From contig CM036767.1 in NCBI GenBank assembly GCA_020796225.1, positions 21,458,927 through 21,522,926 of the forward strand: a stretch of 64,000 nt of DNA, given 5' to 3'. This document shows, one piece after another, positions 21,371-31,789 of this stretch. The position numbers were made by a program, and so were the translations under genes. This DNA comes from Arion vulgaris. Lineage: Eukaryota > Mollusca > Gastropoda > Stylommatophora > Arionidae. A model generated the notes under the pieces. The model ran no database searches, was not told the DNA's origin, and was given only the letters and a program-made list of their open reading frames with translations. Position 1 is the stretch's first letter. Every line of letters starts with the position of its first letter.

Positions 21371-22265
21371 TATAATGGACAAGATGAATATACAGGTGTT
21401 TCAATATAAGAAGCGGTCTGTGAATGGAGCTAATCTAGCATTATGTATGAAAATGAAAAAGGTTCAGCAGACGTAGATAGGCAGTTGTGTGATGGTTGTA
21501 ATGTAGTGCAGGAAGGCGATGAACAATGTGCCTGAGGCGAGCTAGTCGAGAACCGTTAAATAGTAAATTGACACAACACTATGGTTATCTGCACTTCGAT
21601 GTCAATGGGCTAATTATCTGAACACCCTGTATAATGATATGGTATCCAGTGTTAGCTGAGAACAATGGAAGTGCGGACATGAGAATTATATTTCACTTTC
21701 CGTGGCAAGTTTTATGTCAGTAAGTTGTCTGAGTGTGGCTTGCAGTCCCTGGTAAAAAAGATAGATCACATGACTAAATACAATGAGGGTCTGTTTCCTC
21801 ATTTGCTCACATTTAATGTTTTCTAGATATTAATACAACATATGTACATGTGTTTATGCTGGAATAAATGATACTGTCCATGAAAGAATATCAGTTTCTA
21901 TTATGGTGCATGAAAGCAATAAATTGAGAATTGTAGAAGCGAATAATTTCTGACCATCAAACAAAGGTGCTAGAGCAAGTGCTGAAGAAGAAAGAGGAGC
22001 CTAGAGACATGGGTGAGATGTCGACGATCTGGAATGACTGTGCTGACACGTCAACTTGCACAGAACAGGGACTTACAACTACGTCATGGAACCAAGTTCC
22101 GAAGAGGCAGTCTACATGAATGAGTAACAATAGTTAGCTTTCACCGATTCTGATCTTTCTGTGTTCTGTATCGACGCTGTTGATGACGCCTTAGTAAGGA
22201 CAATCAAAGGCTAGCGGAGCAAACCGTAACAACTGGACAAGTAGTCCAAAAAGACTGGTAACCTG
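21371..22265. other. Intergenic, nothing firmly recognised
   Basis: Low-similarity sequence without shared repeats or a credible frame. The last bases (GGACAATCAAAGGCTAGCGG near 22198) recur at 35166-35180. Confidence 0.35.
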
Positions 22266-22269
22266 GGCA

Positions 22270-22705
22270 GATGACGCTCAACAACCCAGGAGGGAATGTT
22301 GTCTAAGGGTAGCTACCCTAAAAGAAAATAGCAACCTGTTGCCTTCAGTTAGGCTGGGACAGCCCAAGGCCGACGGAGAGCGCACCCAGTAAACACTGGC
22401 TAAAACCGAACACATCGCCGAAGGATAAGCACCAGAGCTCCAAGTTTCGCTAAAAATGTGACGAAACACACCCATGCTAAGACTGCATGGATCAGATTTC
22501 CACATATTAGAATTTATGGGAAAATCTGGTACATTAATCTAAGCGGTGATCGCAGAAGAACATTTGGCGACAACAGGTAAAATTCAGGGATGGCGACATC
22601 GTGGTTCAACAAAAGATCGACGTCAGAACTGATTAACTGCACCAAGGAGAGCGAGAGAGAGAGTTGTGGAGAGACATGATCATCTACGCCGGCAGACATG
22701 ACACT
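22270..22705 (+). mobile_element. LINE 5'/3' pieces ending in a LINE-A tail
   Basis: 22290-22545 matches 35280-35450 (GGGAGGGCAGGC/GGGAGGGAATG, GCAACCTGTTGCCTT). 22560-22705 is a LINE-A tail (TGGTTCAACAAAAGATCGAC, then TTGATTGATTGA). Confidence 0.55.
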
Positions 22706-23588
22706 TGATTGATTGAGCAAGTTGCACTCTGAAAACGCTTGTCTGCAGGACTAGGTAGTTGTGCCGCAAGGTTGTGGTTCGAATCCTATGTTTGGTAACG
22801 TGTAATTTCCCGAAGGCCCTTAACTCTTGTTTACTGTCTATATTTTTTTACCTGCTTTGTCTTACTGTGGCCTCGGAGAAATATACAGCTGGCGACTCAG
22901 GTAAAAATTCGAGGAAATAAGACCACAACTGTCACGTGATCCTCGCATTCCAATGTTGTTGTATATAGACTAATTCATTTTAAAAACAATACAGCATGAT
23001 CAATCAAGGTTATATTTTGTTACAAATTAAGTTTAAAGCTAAGGATTATCATTATTATTAATATTTTTTCACCAATAAATAACCATGAATGCATAGAAAT
23101 TAGTAAAATTGCAAAAAAGCGTAGTGTTCTGTCAAACATACAAAAATTAGTCCTCATCTAACAGGAATTTCCGATTTCTTGGCTAAGCTATTCGGCCTTA
23201 TGTTACCGGGAGCTTCGGTCTTACTTATTCCTCTCCGATCCCAGTTAAATATACGTTTGCAACATATCGCTAACATTTATATAGTATGTGTTTTTTAAAT
23301 TGAGAATTTCTATTGGAACATAACGCTGACATTGTCAATGTTCCCTCTTTCTTCCATCAAGTCACAGCACCAAAAGCTTCAATGAATTGTATGATTCGTT
23401 TCAGCTCATCAATAGAATCCAGTCGGTTTAGAGAAGAGTCACCTTAATTGACCATATGATTTCTTTACAGAGTCAACATGAATGACGAATTTGTTCTGTA
23501 GTCTCTGGACTCAGTCCACTCGTTTTTCTCACCAATCTTAACCCATTCGTCTTACTGATCCAATATACTGGCTCGCTTGATTTTTTTA
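22706..23588. other. Intergenic, nothing recognised
   Basis: AT-rich, no shared repeats. TAGTTGTGCCGCAAGGTTGT then GGTTCGAATCCTATG near 22750-22790 is a weak tRNA-like box. Confidence 0.35.
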
Positions 23589-23596
23589 ATATGAAG

Positions 23597-23763
23597 CAGT
23601 GGCGGCTCGTGATTATTTTTGTTGGTGTGGCCAGACTTTTTTTTCCCGGAGAAATTGTGGTTTTTGGTTGCTATATTTTAATTTATAAAATAATAAATAC
23701 ACGTTATACATACTTTTTTTTATGGGGCCCGGCCCACTGGCACTTAATGACGAGCCGTCACTG
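23597..23763. mobile_element. hAT MITE, 167 bp, intact target duplication
   Basis: Termini CAGTGGCGGCTCGT and, in reverse complement, CAGTGACGGCTCGT. Flanked by a perfect 8-bp duplication ATATGAAG (23589-23596 and 23764-23771), diagnostic of hAT. A related left end occurs at 40799. Confidence 0.9.
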
Positions 23764-23995
23764 ATATGAAGCAAATCTAGTATACTGGCTAATTCAGTAT
23801 ACACTTCAATATACATGTGTCCTGTGGTAATATAAATATTACAGAGTAAAAGGGTGTAGTATTCTATACAATAATTTCTCAATCTGCTGTATCCTGTTTG
23901 AAGTCTGTATGTAATTGTTTGTTCTTTTTGTGACATTTGATATTAGGGGCCTTTTTGGGATTTATAGTTTGGTGACTTTGTCTTCCCTACGTCCT

Positions 23996-24240
23996 TGTGG
24001 TGCCGCGGCCCGCAACGTAAGCAACAAGTAGTACTACCACATCCTACAAGACATGCCGTAAGAGGCGACTGATGTGTGACCTAGAGAAGTTACGCCTAGT
24101 AAATGAAAAGCATCGCAGAAATTGGATGTGCTGGCCTACTTGTAGGTACATGACTGGCACAACGTACAATCGCTCATGTGCTCAGATCACATATAAATCA
24201 CACAGTGAGGTTAACAGGTGGTGTGGGGCGTTCGAAGAGT
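23996..24240 (-). repeat. R1 repeat
   Basis: TGCCGTAAGAGGCGACTGAT core and AGCATCGCAGAAATTGGATG. Confidence 0.75.
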
Positions 24241-24359
24241 TCTCCACTATTTCTTAAATTCTGCTTTGATTACATTCGTTTTGTTGACTATGATATATTT
24301 TACGTCAGATCAGAGGTTTCATCTGCTACTGTATGACAGTATACGGTACGATCTGCAAC

Positions 24360-24560
24360 TGTTAAACCCACTGCCTTGTGAAGGGAGGGGCGCTCGGGAA
24401 GCTAAAGTCTAGGAGAGTAAATCCTGATAGAAAAACCCCATTGCCTTGTGGGTCAGCACGGTTATGCAGAAGTCTAGAGGAGTAAACCTTGACCACAAAT
24501 CCGGTAGAAGGAACCATCAAGCAGTTAATGGTCATGTGTGCTTTCCATCTTCTGACATCC
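24360..24560. repeat. Local duplication, possible LINE 5' piece
   Basis: CACTGCCTTGTGAAGGGAGG and CCATTGCCTTGTGGGTCAGC, each followed by AAGTCTAG and GAGTAAA, form two diverged units of about 70 bp. Confidence 0.45.
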
Positions 24561-24974
24561 CTCTGCATCCCCTGCTTGATTCCAAACGTATAGATTGTGT
24601 CTTTCCTTTGGATGAAACAGTAGGGTAGAGAGAGGGTTTGTGCAAAATGGACAATGTACATTCCCCATATCAGCTAAATATTTTGAAAATAAACTTAGGG
24701 ATGAGCTGAAAGACATGAGAGACAAGCGCAAACTCAGAAGTTGTCACAGTAAAACACTTGCCAATTGTCTGTAAAGACGAAAAAAAGCCATATATGATAT
24801 ATAATTTTTGATCAGTTCTAGCGATCCATTCTTTGCTAAGATATCAACCTTTTCATTTCCTATTATGCCGGGCTGCAATCCATTGCAGCATTGGTTTTTT
24901 GGTGTGATGATGCTGAACTGTTGTAAAGTGTTATTTGTTTCAGTTTCTGTAGCAAAGATAGTATTATAAAGTCT

Positions 24975-25170
24975 ACATCATGGGATGCCATACCGGCTGG
25001 CGTAGGCGACTATGAATCTCCACAAATTTCTGGTGTTTGCTATCATCTCAAGGTTGACGCTATTCTGTGCCGTGAAGTCAGGCTATCCAACATTTTCTCT
25101 CTCTGTCTCGTCTCCCTTGATTTTACCGGTTGTTACAATGTGTTCTAAACCTCCCTTCCTCATCACGTGT
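24975..25170 (-). mobile_element. LINE-A fragment
   Basis: Minus strand: [19 protein letters not shown], then a basic RDRERE run and a degenerate end. Same segment as 33690-33760. Confidence 0.7.
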
Positions 25171-25174
25171 CTTC

Positions 25175-25425
25175 TTCTTTGCGTTCGTTCTTTACGACCA
25201 ATTTTAATCACTCTTTGTGATATGTTTGATCTTTGCCAAGAACGTATATACGTTGCACATTGGTTTGGTAGACCCTCAAACGCATAGACTTCTACACGTT
25301 TAGGACACATGCATCCGATTTCAGCCAAACCTCCTTAGTCACTGCTTACGACATGCGTGGCAGGTAACAGTGGTTCTATTCTACACCCCCCAAATTTGGG
25401 CCCAGGTAACCACTCGGCGCCATCA
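25175..25425 (+). repeat. R2 repeat
   Basis: GCGTTCGTTCTTTACGACCA to CCCAAATTTGGGCCC. Closely the reverse complement of 3440-3695. Confidence 0.7.
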
Positions 25426-25699
25426 CGTGTCTGAAAAATGATGACTGCCTCTTTCTTATATTGATGATAAGCTTTCTGTGTCTTGACCTCATTCTACACC
25501 TCCTCATTAGTGATTATAACATAGTTATCCATATAGCTTGACCATAGTTAGTGGTATTAGTGAATATCGCCTATAGATGTTTCAAACCTCCAGAGACTCA
25601 CGTGAATCTACTGTTCTAGGCATGCAGGACAACAGTCTGTGTTAGAGAATCCAGAATCCAATTATAAAATTTGTGATCGTATCAGTGAAGTCATCATCA

Positions 25700-25895
25700 T
25701 CATCATCAAGGTGCGTATCCTTTATAGGACGTTGCTCTCTTTGCAGCACATCTGAAATTCACTCTGTCTCTTGCTAGTTCACCCACTTCGTCGATGGTCA
25801 TGTTCATGGTTTCTTTAATATCTTGTATCCATCTTCTTCTTGGTCTGCCTCTGCGTCCTGGGACCCTGCCCTCCAATATTATGACTGTAGTCATA
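25700..25895 (-). mobile_element. LINE-B 3' tail, best copy
   Basis: Minus strand: [56 protein letters not shown]. Followed by a short GAT run. An open 62-codon frame but only the last part of a LINE polyprotein. Confidence 0.75.
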
Positions 25896-25984
25896 TTTTT
25901 GCAAAATAACCTTCATTATTGGTTACTGTACCGATGACAGATGACTAGGCAGATCGTAGGGCTCAGTCTCCCAAGAGATGGTGA

Positions 25985-26160
25985 ATATTATGCATACTGA
26001 TGGTTCCCTTGGCTCGCTGGTTAAACACACTTTTAACTCTGTCCCACCGGCATCCAATTCTACTTATATAAATTGCTGAATATATTGAACATCAGTTTTA
26101 GTGTCCTCATCCAACAGGCGATTACATAGACACCTAAGAGCATCATCTTCCTGAAGATCG
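25985..26160 (-). mobile_element. LINE-D fragment
   Basis: GGTTCCCTTGGCTCGCTGG and TCCTCATCCAACAGGCGA match the minus-strand copies at 36208 and 54935. Confidence 0.6.
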
Positions 26161-26519
26161 ATGTTATTGATGCAAGCCCTACCTCAGAAGGCGGAGAAGA
26201 CGCGCCTGTATGGCGGGTAACACTGATAATAAGGAAAGCAGGCGTTCACGCAAAAATCAGTCAAAAGCGCCAGTACCAGGTGTCCTGACTGCGCCCGAAT
26301 CCACAGCGGGCGAGCGCAAGAAGATGTAAGCCCTGTCCGCTAACTTAAATCCATGTAATTAAAATCATAGCTAGAGACATGAGGGTCAGTACTAATTAAA
26401 GAACCCAAGAATAGTGCATATTTGCAACCAATATAGGATAGAAGGTGTAGCAGAACCCAGCAAGAAGCAAGACGGTATTTACTTCCATTATTTAAGAAGA
26501 TGAAAGAAAGTAGCAGTAG

Positions 26520-26760
26520 CAAAGTTGTTAGTGACCTCGCTTCTTAGGTTAGTGGTCCAGGTTCAGTTCCATAGTGGGTTTGGAATTTTTTCCGACCGTA
26601 ACGGCACTTAGGACGACCCAGCCTCAATTTGGTACCAGAAAAAGCAATAGGAAGTAAAGACAATGGGCGTGATGTTAACCACATCACATATTGTGTACCG
26701 ACAGTCAATGAAAAATATGGTCCTAACATCCTACTACCATATAAACCACGTGGTATACAA
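26520..26760 (+). repeat. tRNA-headed SINE S3
   Basis: Head CTTAGGTTAGTGGTCCAGG and GGTTCAGTTCCATAGTGG, then TCCGACCGTAACGGCAC. Minus copies: 45350-46925 (interrupted by a hAT element) and 50505-50600. Confidence 0.65.
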
Positions 26761-26829
26761 AAGGGCTCCTTTACCTTATAAAGATGAAAGACAGTTACTG
26801 CTACACTTTAATGGTTCTCTGGAGGTCCA

Positions 26830-27300
26830 TTATTGTGTGTGATTCTCATTCCACTCGTTGGAAGATCCAGAATGGCAGGTTGGAGTATGAGTGAATGTCT
26901 TCTATTGAGGATTCAAATCTCCAGGGGCTTATGTGTATCTACTATCCTGGACATTCGGGTAATCACGGTAATGAAAAGGCACAACTCCGATCGTTGAGGG
27001 AGGGAGGGTGGGTCCTCAGTGTCTCGACGACCGCCTGTTAAATGAAAATATTAATGTTGTATCTATCCAGTCATTCAATGTCTCGACGACCGCCTGTTAA
27101 ATAAAGATATGAATGTTGTATCTATCCAGTCATTCAATGTCTTTGGAAATATGATGTACAAGCGGAACTGGATGCATGAAGAGCAGAACGATGAGTGTTT
27201 TTAACCATCAAGTCACAAGAACCATTAGCATGCATACACTTCAATATCTTCTGGATGAGAATGAGGACATATAATTATGTCCAGGGTATGTCAGTTCGGT
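26830..27300 (+). mobile_element. LINE-D fragment with a 60-bp duplication
   Basis: ACCATTAGCATGCATACACT and ATCTTCTGGATGAGAATGAG match LINE-D tails. TGTCTCGACGACCGCCTGTT occurs twice (27027, 27079) with its downstream sequence. Confidence 0.6.
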
Positions 27301-27349
27301 AACTAACAACAAACTGAACAATTCAGAACATCACATAAAGTACATATAA

Positions 27350-27575
27350 TAAAGACACAAGGTTGAGAAATGAAAATATCAGGGAAAAAAGTAACTAAAC
27401 TTCACCAAGAAACAAAAACATAAATGGTTCGGCCACATAAGCAGATTATCAACATCAAAGATGGACCTCAGAGATAACAGAGGCGACGAAAAACACTATC
27501 TACGAAGCGCACACAAAGGTCCGTTTTAGAAATCTCTTATTGACCTGACGCTTAAGACAAAACAGATTGGAGAAA
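27350..27575 (+). mobile_element. LINE-J 3' fragment
   Basis: KWFGHISRLSTSKMDLRD and YEAHTKVRF are encoded in broken frame; same as 53735-54085. Confidence 0.55.
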
Positions 27576-27588
27576 AGAAAGAAAAAGA

Positions 27589-27900
27589 AAGAATAAAGAG
27601 TGTCTGAAAGCATAATAATGTTCACTCAGTTCTGCTGTAAAGAATAAAGAGTGTCTGAAAGCATATAATGTTCACAGTTCTGCTGTAAGGCAGAAAAGAG
27701 AGTCTAAATATAGATAATGTTCATCATTGTCTCTGATGTATAAAGAATAAAAGAGTGATCTGAAAGAGTAAAAGACTACAGTACATTTGTAAGAATAAAG
27801 AGTGTCTGAAAGCATGATAATGTTCACACAGTTCTGCTGTAAAGAATAAAGAGTGTCTGAAAGCATAATAATGTTCCCACAGTTCTGCTGTGTAGGTCAG
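27589..27900. repeat. 50-bp minisatellite
   Basis: Five to six units of AAGAATAAAGAGTGTCTGAA plus AGCATAATAATGTTCACA, one degenerate in the middle. Confidence 0.85.
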
Positions 27901-27949
27901 AAACATGGAGAACGACTAAAATAATAACGCATAAATTGCACACATTCAT

Positions 27950-28285
27950 CAACTGGTGTCTCCACTAAGATGGTATGATAGGGTCACAAATGAGGAACTA
28001 ATGGAGAGAACAAGTCAGATTCCAGTGAACCAAGAGGTCAAAAAAGACGCTGGACAGGACACACTTTGCAGAGGAATATAACAAGTATTGTTTTTCATGG
28101 AACCGCAGAGACAACTAAAGAAGGGGAGGCTGAGAAATACATAGAGACGGAATTTGGAGTCAGAGATTAACAATATAAAGAAGAGCTGGAGGGAGCTGCA
28201 GGATATACCTAGAGATAGGAAGACTTGTCATGAGTTGGTTGAGGGCCTATGACCCAATCCGGTTTAAAAAGCAGAGAGTGGAAGC
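27950..28285 (+). mobile_element. LINE-E 3' fragment
   Basis: LRWYDRVTNEELMERTSQIP, then LESEINNIKKSWRELQDI and CHELVEGL, in two frames. This resembles 41320-41765 ([17 protein letters not shown]). Confidence 0.65.
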
Positions 28286-28574
28286 ATAATAAAGAGTAGT
28301 TGGGGGAACAGAAATCTTACCACTAAAACAGAAACCAATACATACCAGCCATGTGTCCTCCTCATAATGTTAGTGTAACACTAACTATCGCACCAGCAGG
28401 AGAAACTTAACAGCGACCATATGCAGTGTTTTCAATTACGTTTCAACATTAGGTTGGCAAGCTCAACTAAAATAAGGTGTTGAAAAATAACAAATATTAC
28501 AGCAATATTTTCCAAGCTCAGTCTTCTTTGACCAGAACTTTTTTCTAAATACAAAGAAAATAAAGATTATTTCC

Positions 28575-28680
28575 ACTGACAGGGCACCGATAGCGAAATC
28601 GATAACACGGTTCTCTAGTAACCCCATACCGTGCTAATTTCAGGGTTCGAGACTAACTTGGTCACACACAAATGTTGATG
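28575..28680 (+). repeat. tRNA-like SINE head
   Basis: GCACCGATAGCGAAATCGAT and CAGGGTTCGAGACTAAC carry A-box/B-box-like spacing. Not a clean tRNA. Confidence 0.4.
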
Positions 28681-28899
28681 TGCACGTGGTACACGGTTGG
28701 ACTACAAACGTCCTGATCTTTTACTTGCAGATCTAAGTTACAAGTACCTCAGAAGTCGGAGTAATACTCGCCTGAATTACGAGGTCACTTATGTTTCTTA
28801 CAATTTTTTTTTTTCCCCGATCCAGAAGCACTTCCAGCTTTCAGTTCTTCGGCTCTGTGCCAAGGACATCGTAACCCTTCGGTTCGGTGCCACAACACT

Positions 28900-29050
28900 T
28901 TAAATCTGGAGAACCTGTGGCTTTTCTTCCAGCCCGCAGAATTGAACCGCACTCACAGGGGACGTGTCATCCGTCGCCCAACGCGCTACGAACACGCTGG
29001 GCAGGCGGACGTCGCTGGTGATAAGGAAAGCTAGCGTTCACGTACAAAGG
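28900..29050 (-). repeat. SINE S4 head
   Basis: Reverse complement has GTAGCGCGTTGGGCGAC and GTGCGGTTCAATTCTGC; compare 2500-2570. Confidence 0.55.
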
Positions 29051-29287
29051 TGCCATATAAGACTACGTCTGATTTCCTCGACAAAGCAAAATGTCAGCGC
29101 AAATTATCATCAACAATGAAGACATTGAAAACATTACAATTCTTAGTTTATACAGTGACGAAACAAGTAAACAAGTATGTAATTTACAAACATAATAATC
29201 AGCAACGTTTCACCAAGGCCTTATCAGAAAGTAAGAGTGAATATTACTTTTCCAATTATAAAATCAGAATTTAAGGATGAATTTGTC

Positions 29288-29525
29288 TGATTCTATATGT
29301 TATGTGTCGTGTAAGGAGTGAATTTCTTATTCTATATGTTGTGTGTCGTGTAAGGAGTGTATTTCTTATTCTATATGTTGTGTGTCGTGTAAGGAGTGAA
29401 TTTCTTATTCCATATGTTGTGTGTCGTGTAAGGAGTGAATTTCTTATTCTATATGTTGTGTGTCGTGTAAGGAGTGAATTTCTTATTCTATATGTTGTGT
29501 GTCGTGTAAGGAGTGAATTTCTTTA
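29288..29525. repeat. 39-bp minisatellite
   Basis: Six near-identical units of TTCTATATGTTGTGTGTCGT plus GTAAGGAGTGAATTTCTTA. Because 39 is divisible by three, the + frame encodes a repeated CRVRSEFLILYVV 13-mer; I see no gene context for it. Confidence 0.9.
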
Positions 29526-29559
29526 CTTTTGTTGTATCCGTTACTCGATGAAGGTCTTT

Positions 29560-30320
29560 TGTTCTAAACGTTGCCGTGTATTGTTATTGTTTTTGTGAAA
29601 CTACAGTACTTTGTTTTTACGTGTTTCGCCATTGCTACATAGTTTTACTGCAGCCTTACCTTATATCGATAGTTTATGCAGTTCAACTGTGAGTATTGTT
29701 AGATCAAATTATGACTTGTTATAGTAATGAAGATTATGATTTCGTTGATAAATGCCTTGCAGACAAAACACGTGCGTGATATACGCCAATGTTCGGTGAC
29801 CCATGTAGCCACTCATTTCAATGGAACTGACCATTTGGGTGCTCGCGATGTCCTGGTCACAGCCACCTGATCATGTTCCTCTGGTGATCGAAGTCCATTT
29901 GCTCTAGAGAATCGTTTTATTTCGTCATATGGTACCTTGCGACGTCATGGACTCAACGCACTACATTCCTAGGCTTCTTATGACTTTCTCTTCTCATGCT
30001 CCATATTCTATTTGTGTTTATGTTCAATGTATATAATATATATATATATATATTAGGTTTTTTATTGTTTCTATTCTTTTTTTCTCCACTTCTAGTTTTT
30101 TTGGGCATTTATTTCGTTATTCGTTTTTAGTCACAGATTTTAATTTTATGGGCTGTTGGGATGTCTCTGTCGTAGTCTATATGTGGTGTGCTGTGAAATT
30201 CATCAAACCTGTTGTATTGTTTGCTTAATAAAGTCCTTTTGATCGAAACGTTGCTGTGTATTGTTATTACTTTTGTAAAACTACATTACTTTGTTATTAC
30301 GTGTTTTACCAAAGAAATGC
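29560..30320 (+). repeat. Two R3 copies with unclassified sequence between
   Basis: GTTGCCGTGTATTGTTATTG (29568) and GTTGCTGTGTATTGTTATTA (30250) start the copies; both continue to a TTACGTGTTT end. The 500 bp between holds an AT run near 30035 and nothing else recognised. Confidence 0.55.
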
Positions 30321-30404
30321 ATCGTTTTAGCTCCGGATATAGTGCTCCATAGACATCACATCAGCATGTGACGTGATCAAGTTTACTCTGTATCTCACCG
30401 GCAA

Positions 30405-30995
30405 TCTCATTCCTGTCTTTGCCGTCTATACACTAGAATGTCATCAGAAAATGACAATGTTCTATCTCTGCCATCAAGTTGTTCTGTGATTGCCACCGTG
30501 TATATGTTGAATAAGACTGGTGAAAGAAGAGTGCATTGTGGCAAGCTTGCACATACAGTCACCGGCTCAGATAACCAACCACCATATCGCAGTACAACCT
30601 TTCTTTTGAACAGCGAAGCAGCTATCCATCTTATGGATAGAGCGTACATCTGGAGTTTGATAAGCTGAAGCACGAGCTAAATAGTTGTAGAGCACTCTGT
30701 TGTATTCGTCTTCCAAGTCCACGATCGTTACACATGCTTCAATACCTGCATGGAAACACTCGAAGACATCATAGGAGGAGATAGCAGGGTTACACACTGT
30801 TTCCTTCCTAGATCTGTAACCTCCGAGAGCGAGCGGGAACATATGACGACTTTCGAGGTCGCACGCCAGTCGACGTGCTACGATTTCATACCATTTGTGT
30901 ATCTGCATGTCTTGGCGCAAAAAGTAAAACGATTTTGTCAGCTTAGAAATACTCAAACTCCAAAGATTACTTTCGAGCCAATCCCATCTCAAGAT
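30405..30995 (-). mobile_element. LINE-H reverse transcriptase remnant
   Basis: Minus strand: KWYEIVARRLACDLESRHMF, LGGYRSRKETVCN, GIEACVTIVDLEDEYNRV, then in another frame LPQCTLLSPVLFNIYTVAIT and LSFSDDILVYRR. These are RT blocks with substitutions at key places (GFR-x-R is GYRSRK, DL-x-AFD is DLEDEYN, YADD is FSDD). Two frames, so inactive. Confidence 0.75.
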
Positions 30996-31517
30996 TCCTG
31001 AGCATGCTCATTTAGTCACGGAGAAAACATGCATTGGTTCAAGAATGTGACGCCTGCTATACTATTGCTTCAGTTATGAAGAAAGTAACAATTACTTTTT
31101 AATAGGTCAAACTCGTTATATTTAAAATTCAGACAATAACGAGTATTCGAGTACAGAACCATTACTATTTGTACGTTTTTTGTGGCTAGTCCACTGGATG
31201 CAGTCATCCTCTACGGTTGTTTCGACAGTATACCCAACCAAAAATGTATTGAGACTCAAGAGTTTGGGAAAAATTGAGAACCAAGTAAATAAACTGGGTT
31301 CAAGAGATATGATACTAAATCTAGACACCCGTTATCTCGACCGGAAACACACCCATATCGTTCATAAAACGGAAGTGTTCCACCACCAAAATCCAGACAA
31401 AATAACTTTATGTCAGGAACGCAAATACGGTCACTCGCAGTTAAACATAAGCGTAACTCATTGCGTGTGAATATGTTATTTTTAAATGGCATTGTTTAGG
31501 TTGCATAGAGGTGGCGG
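30996..31517 (+). promoter_or_regulatory. Upstream region of Rab40 (promoter expected)
   Basis: No shared repeat recognised, unlike most flanking sequence, which would fit a conserved 5' region. No TATA box or initiator that I can call with confidence. Confidence 0.3.
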
Positions 31518-31541
31518 ATGATGGACCAGGTCACCAGTTAG
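31518..31541 (+). promoter_or_regulatory. Short upstream ORF before the Rab40 start
   Basis: Two adjacent ATGs open a seven-codon frame ending at TAG 31539-31541, 13 nt before the Rab40 ATG. If it is inside the mRNA leader it could lower translation of the main frame. The transcription start is unknown, so this is an inference. Confidence 0.35.
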
Positions 31542-31554
31542 GGAGATAGGCACA

Positions 31555-31789
31555 ATGTGTGCAGCATTAAATTCGTCACCAACTCCTCTTCGTGGTCAAC
31601 ATATCAACAATAATGTTAATAATGTCACAACGACGGCAGTAACCACTACTACCAACAGGTCGAGAGACAAATCATACGATTATCTGCTAAAATTTCTACT
31701 TGTTGGTGATAGTGATGTAGGCAAGGAGGAATTACTTTCGGGTATGGACGATGGGGCTTCAGAATCTCCTTACGGATATGCTAGCAGTG
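31555..31789 (+). CDS. RAB40: Rab40 exon 1 (start codon, P-loop)
   Basis: The start is well fixed: an in-frame TGA lies at 31519-31521 and this is the first ATG after it, with A at -3. The exon encodes the low-complexity N-terminus and [13 protein letters not shown], ending at donor GTAAGT (31790). Reading into the intron gives a false stop at 31797. Confidence 0.9.

Noticed and set aside
22740..22800. tRNA gene candidate
   Set aside because: A B-box-like GGTTCGAATCC is present but no acceptor stem pairing or anticodon arm; SINE remnant or chance. The other tRNA-like heads in the window were rejected as tRNA genes for the same reason.
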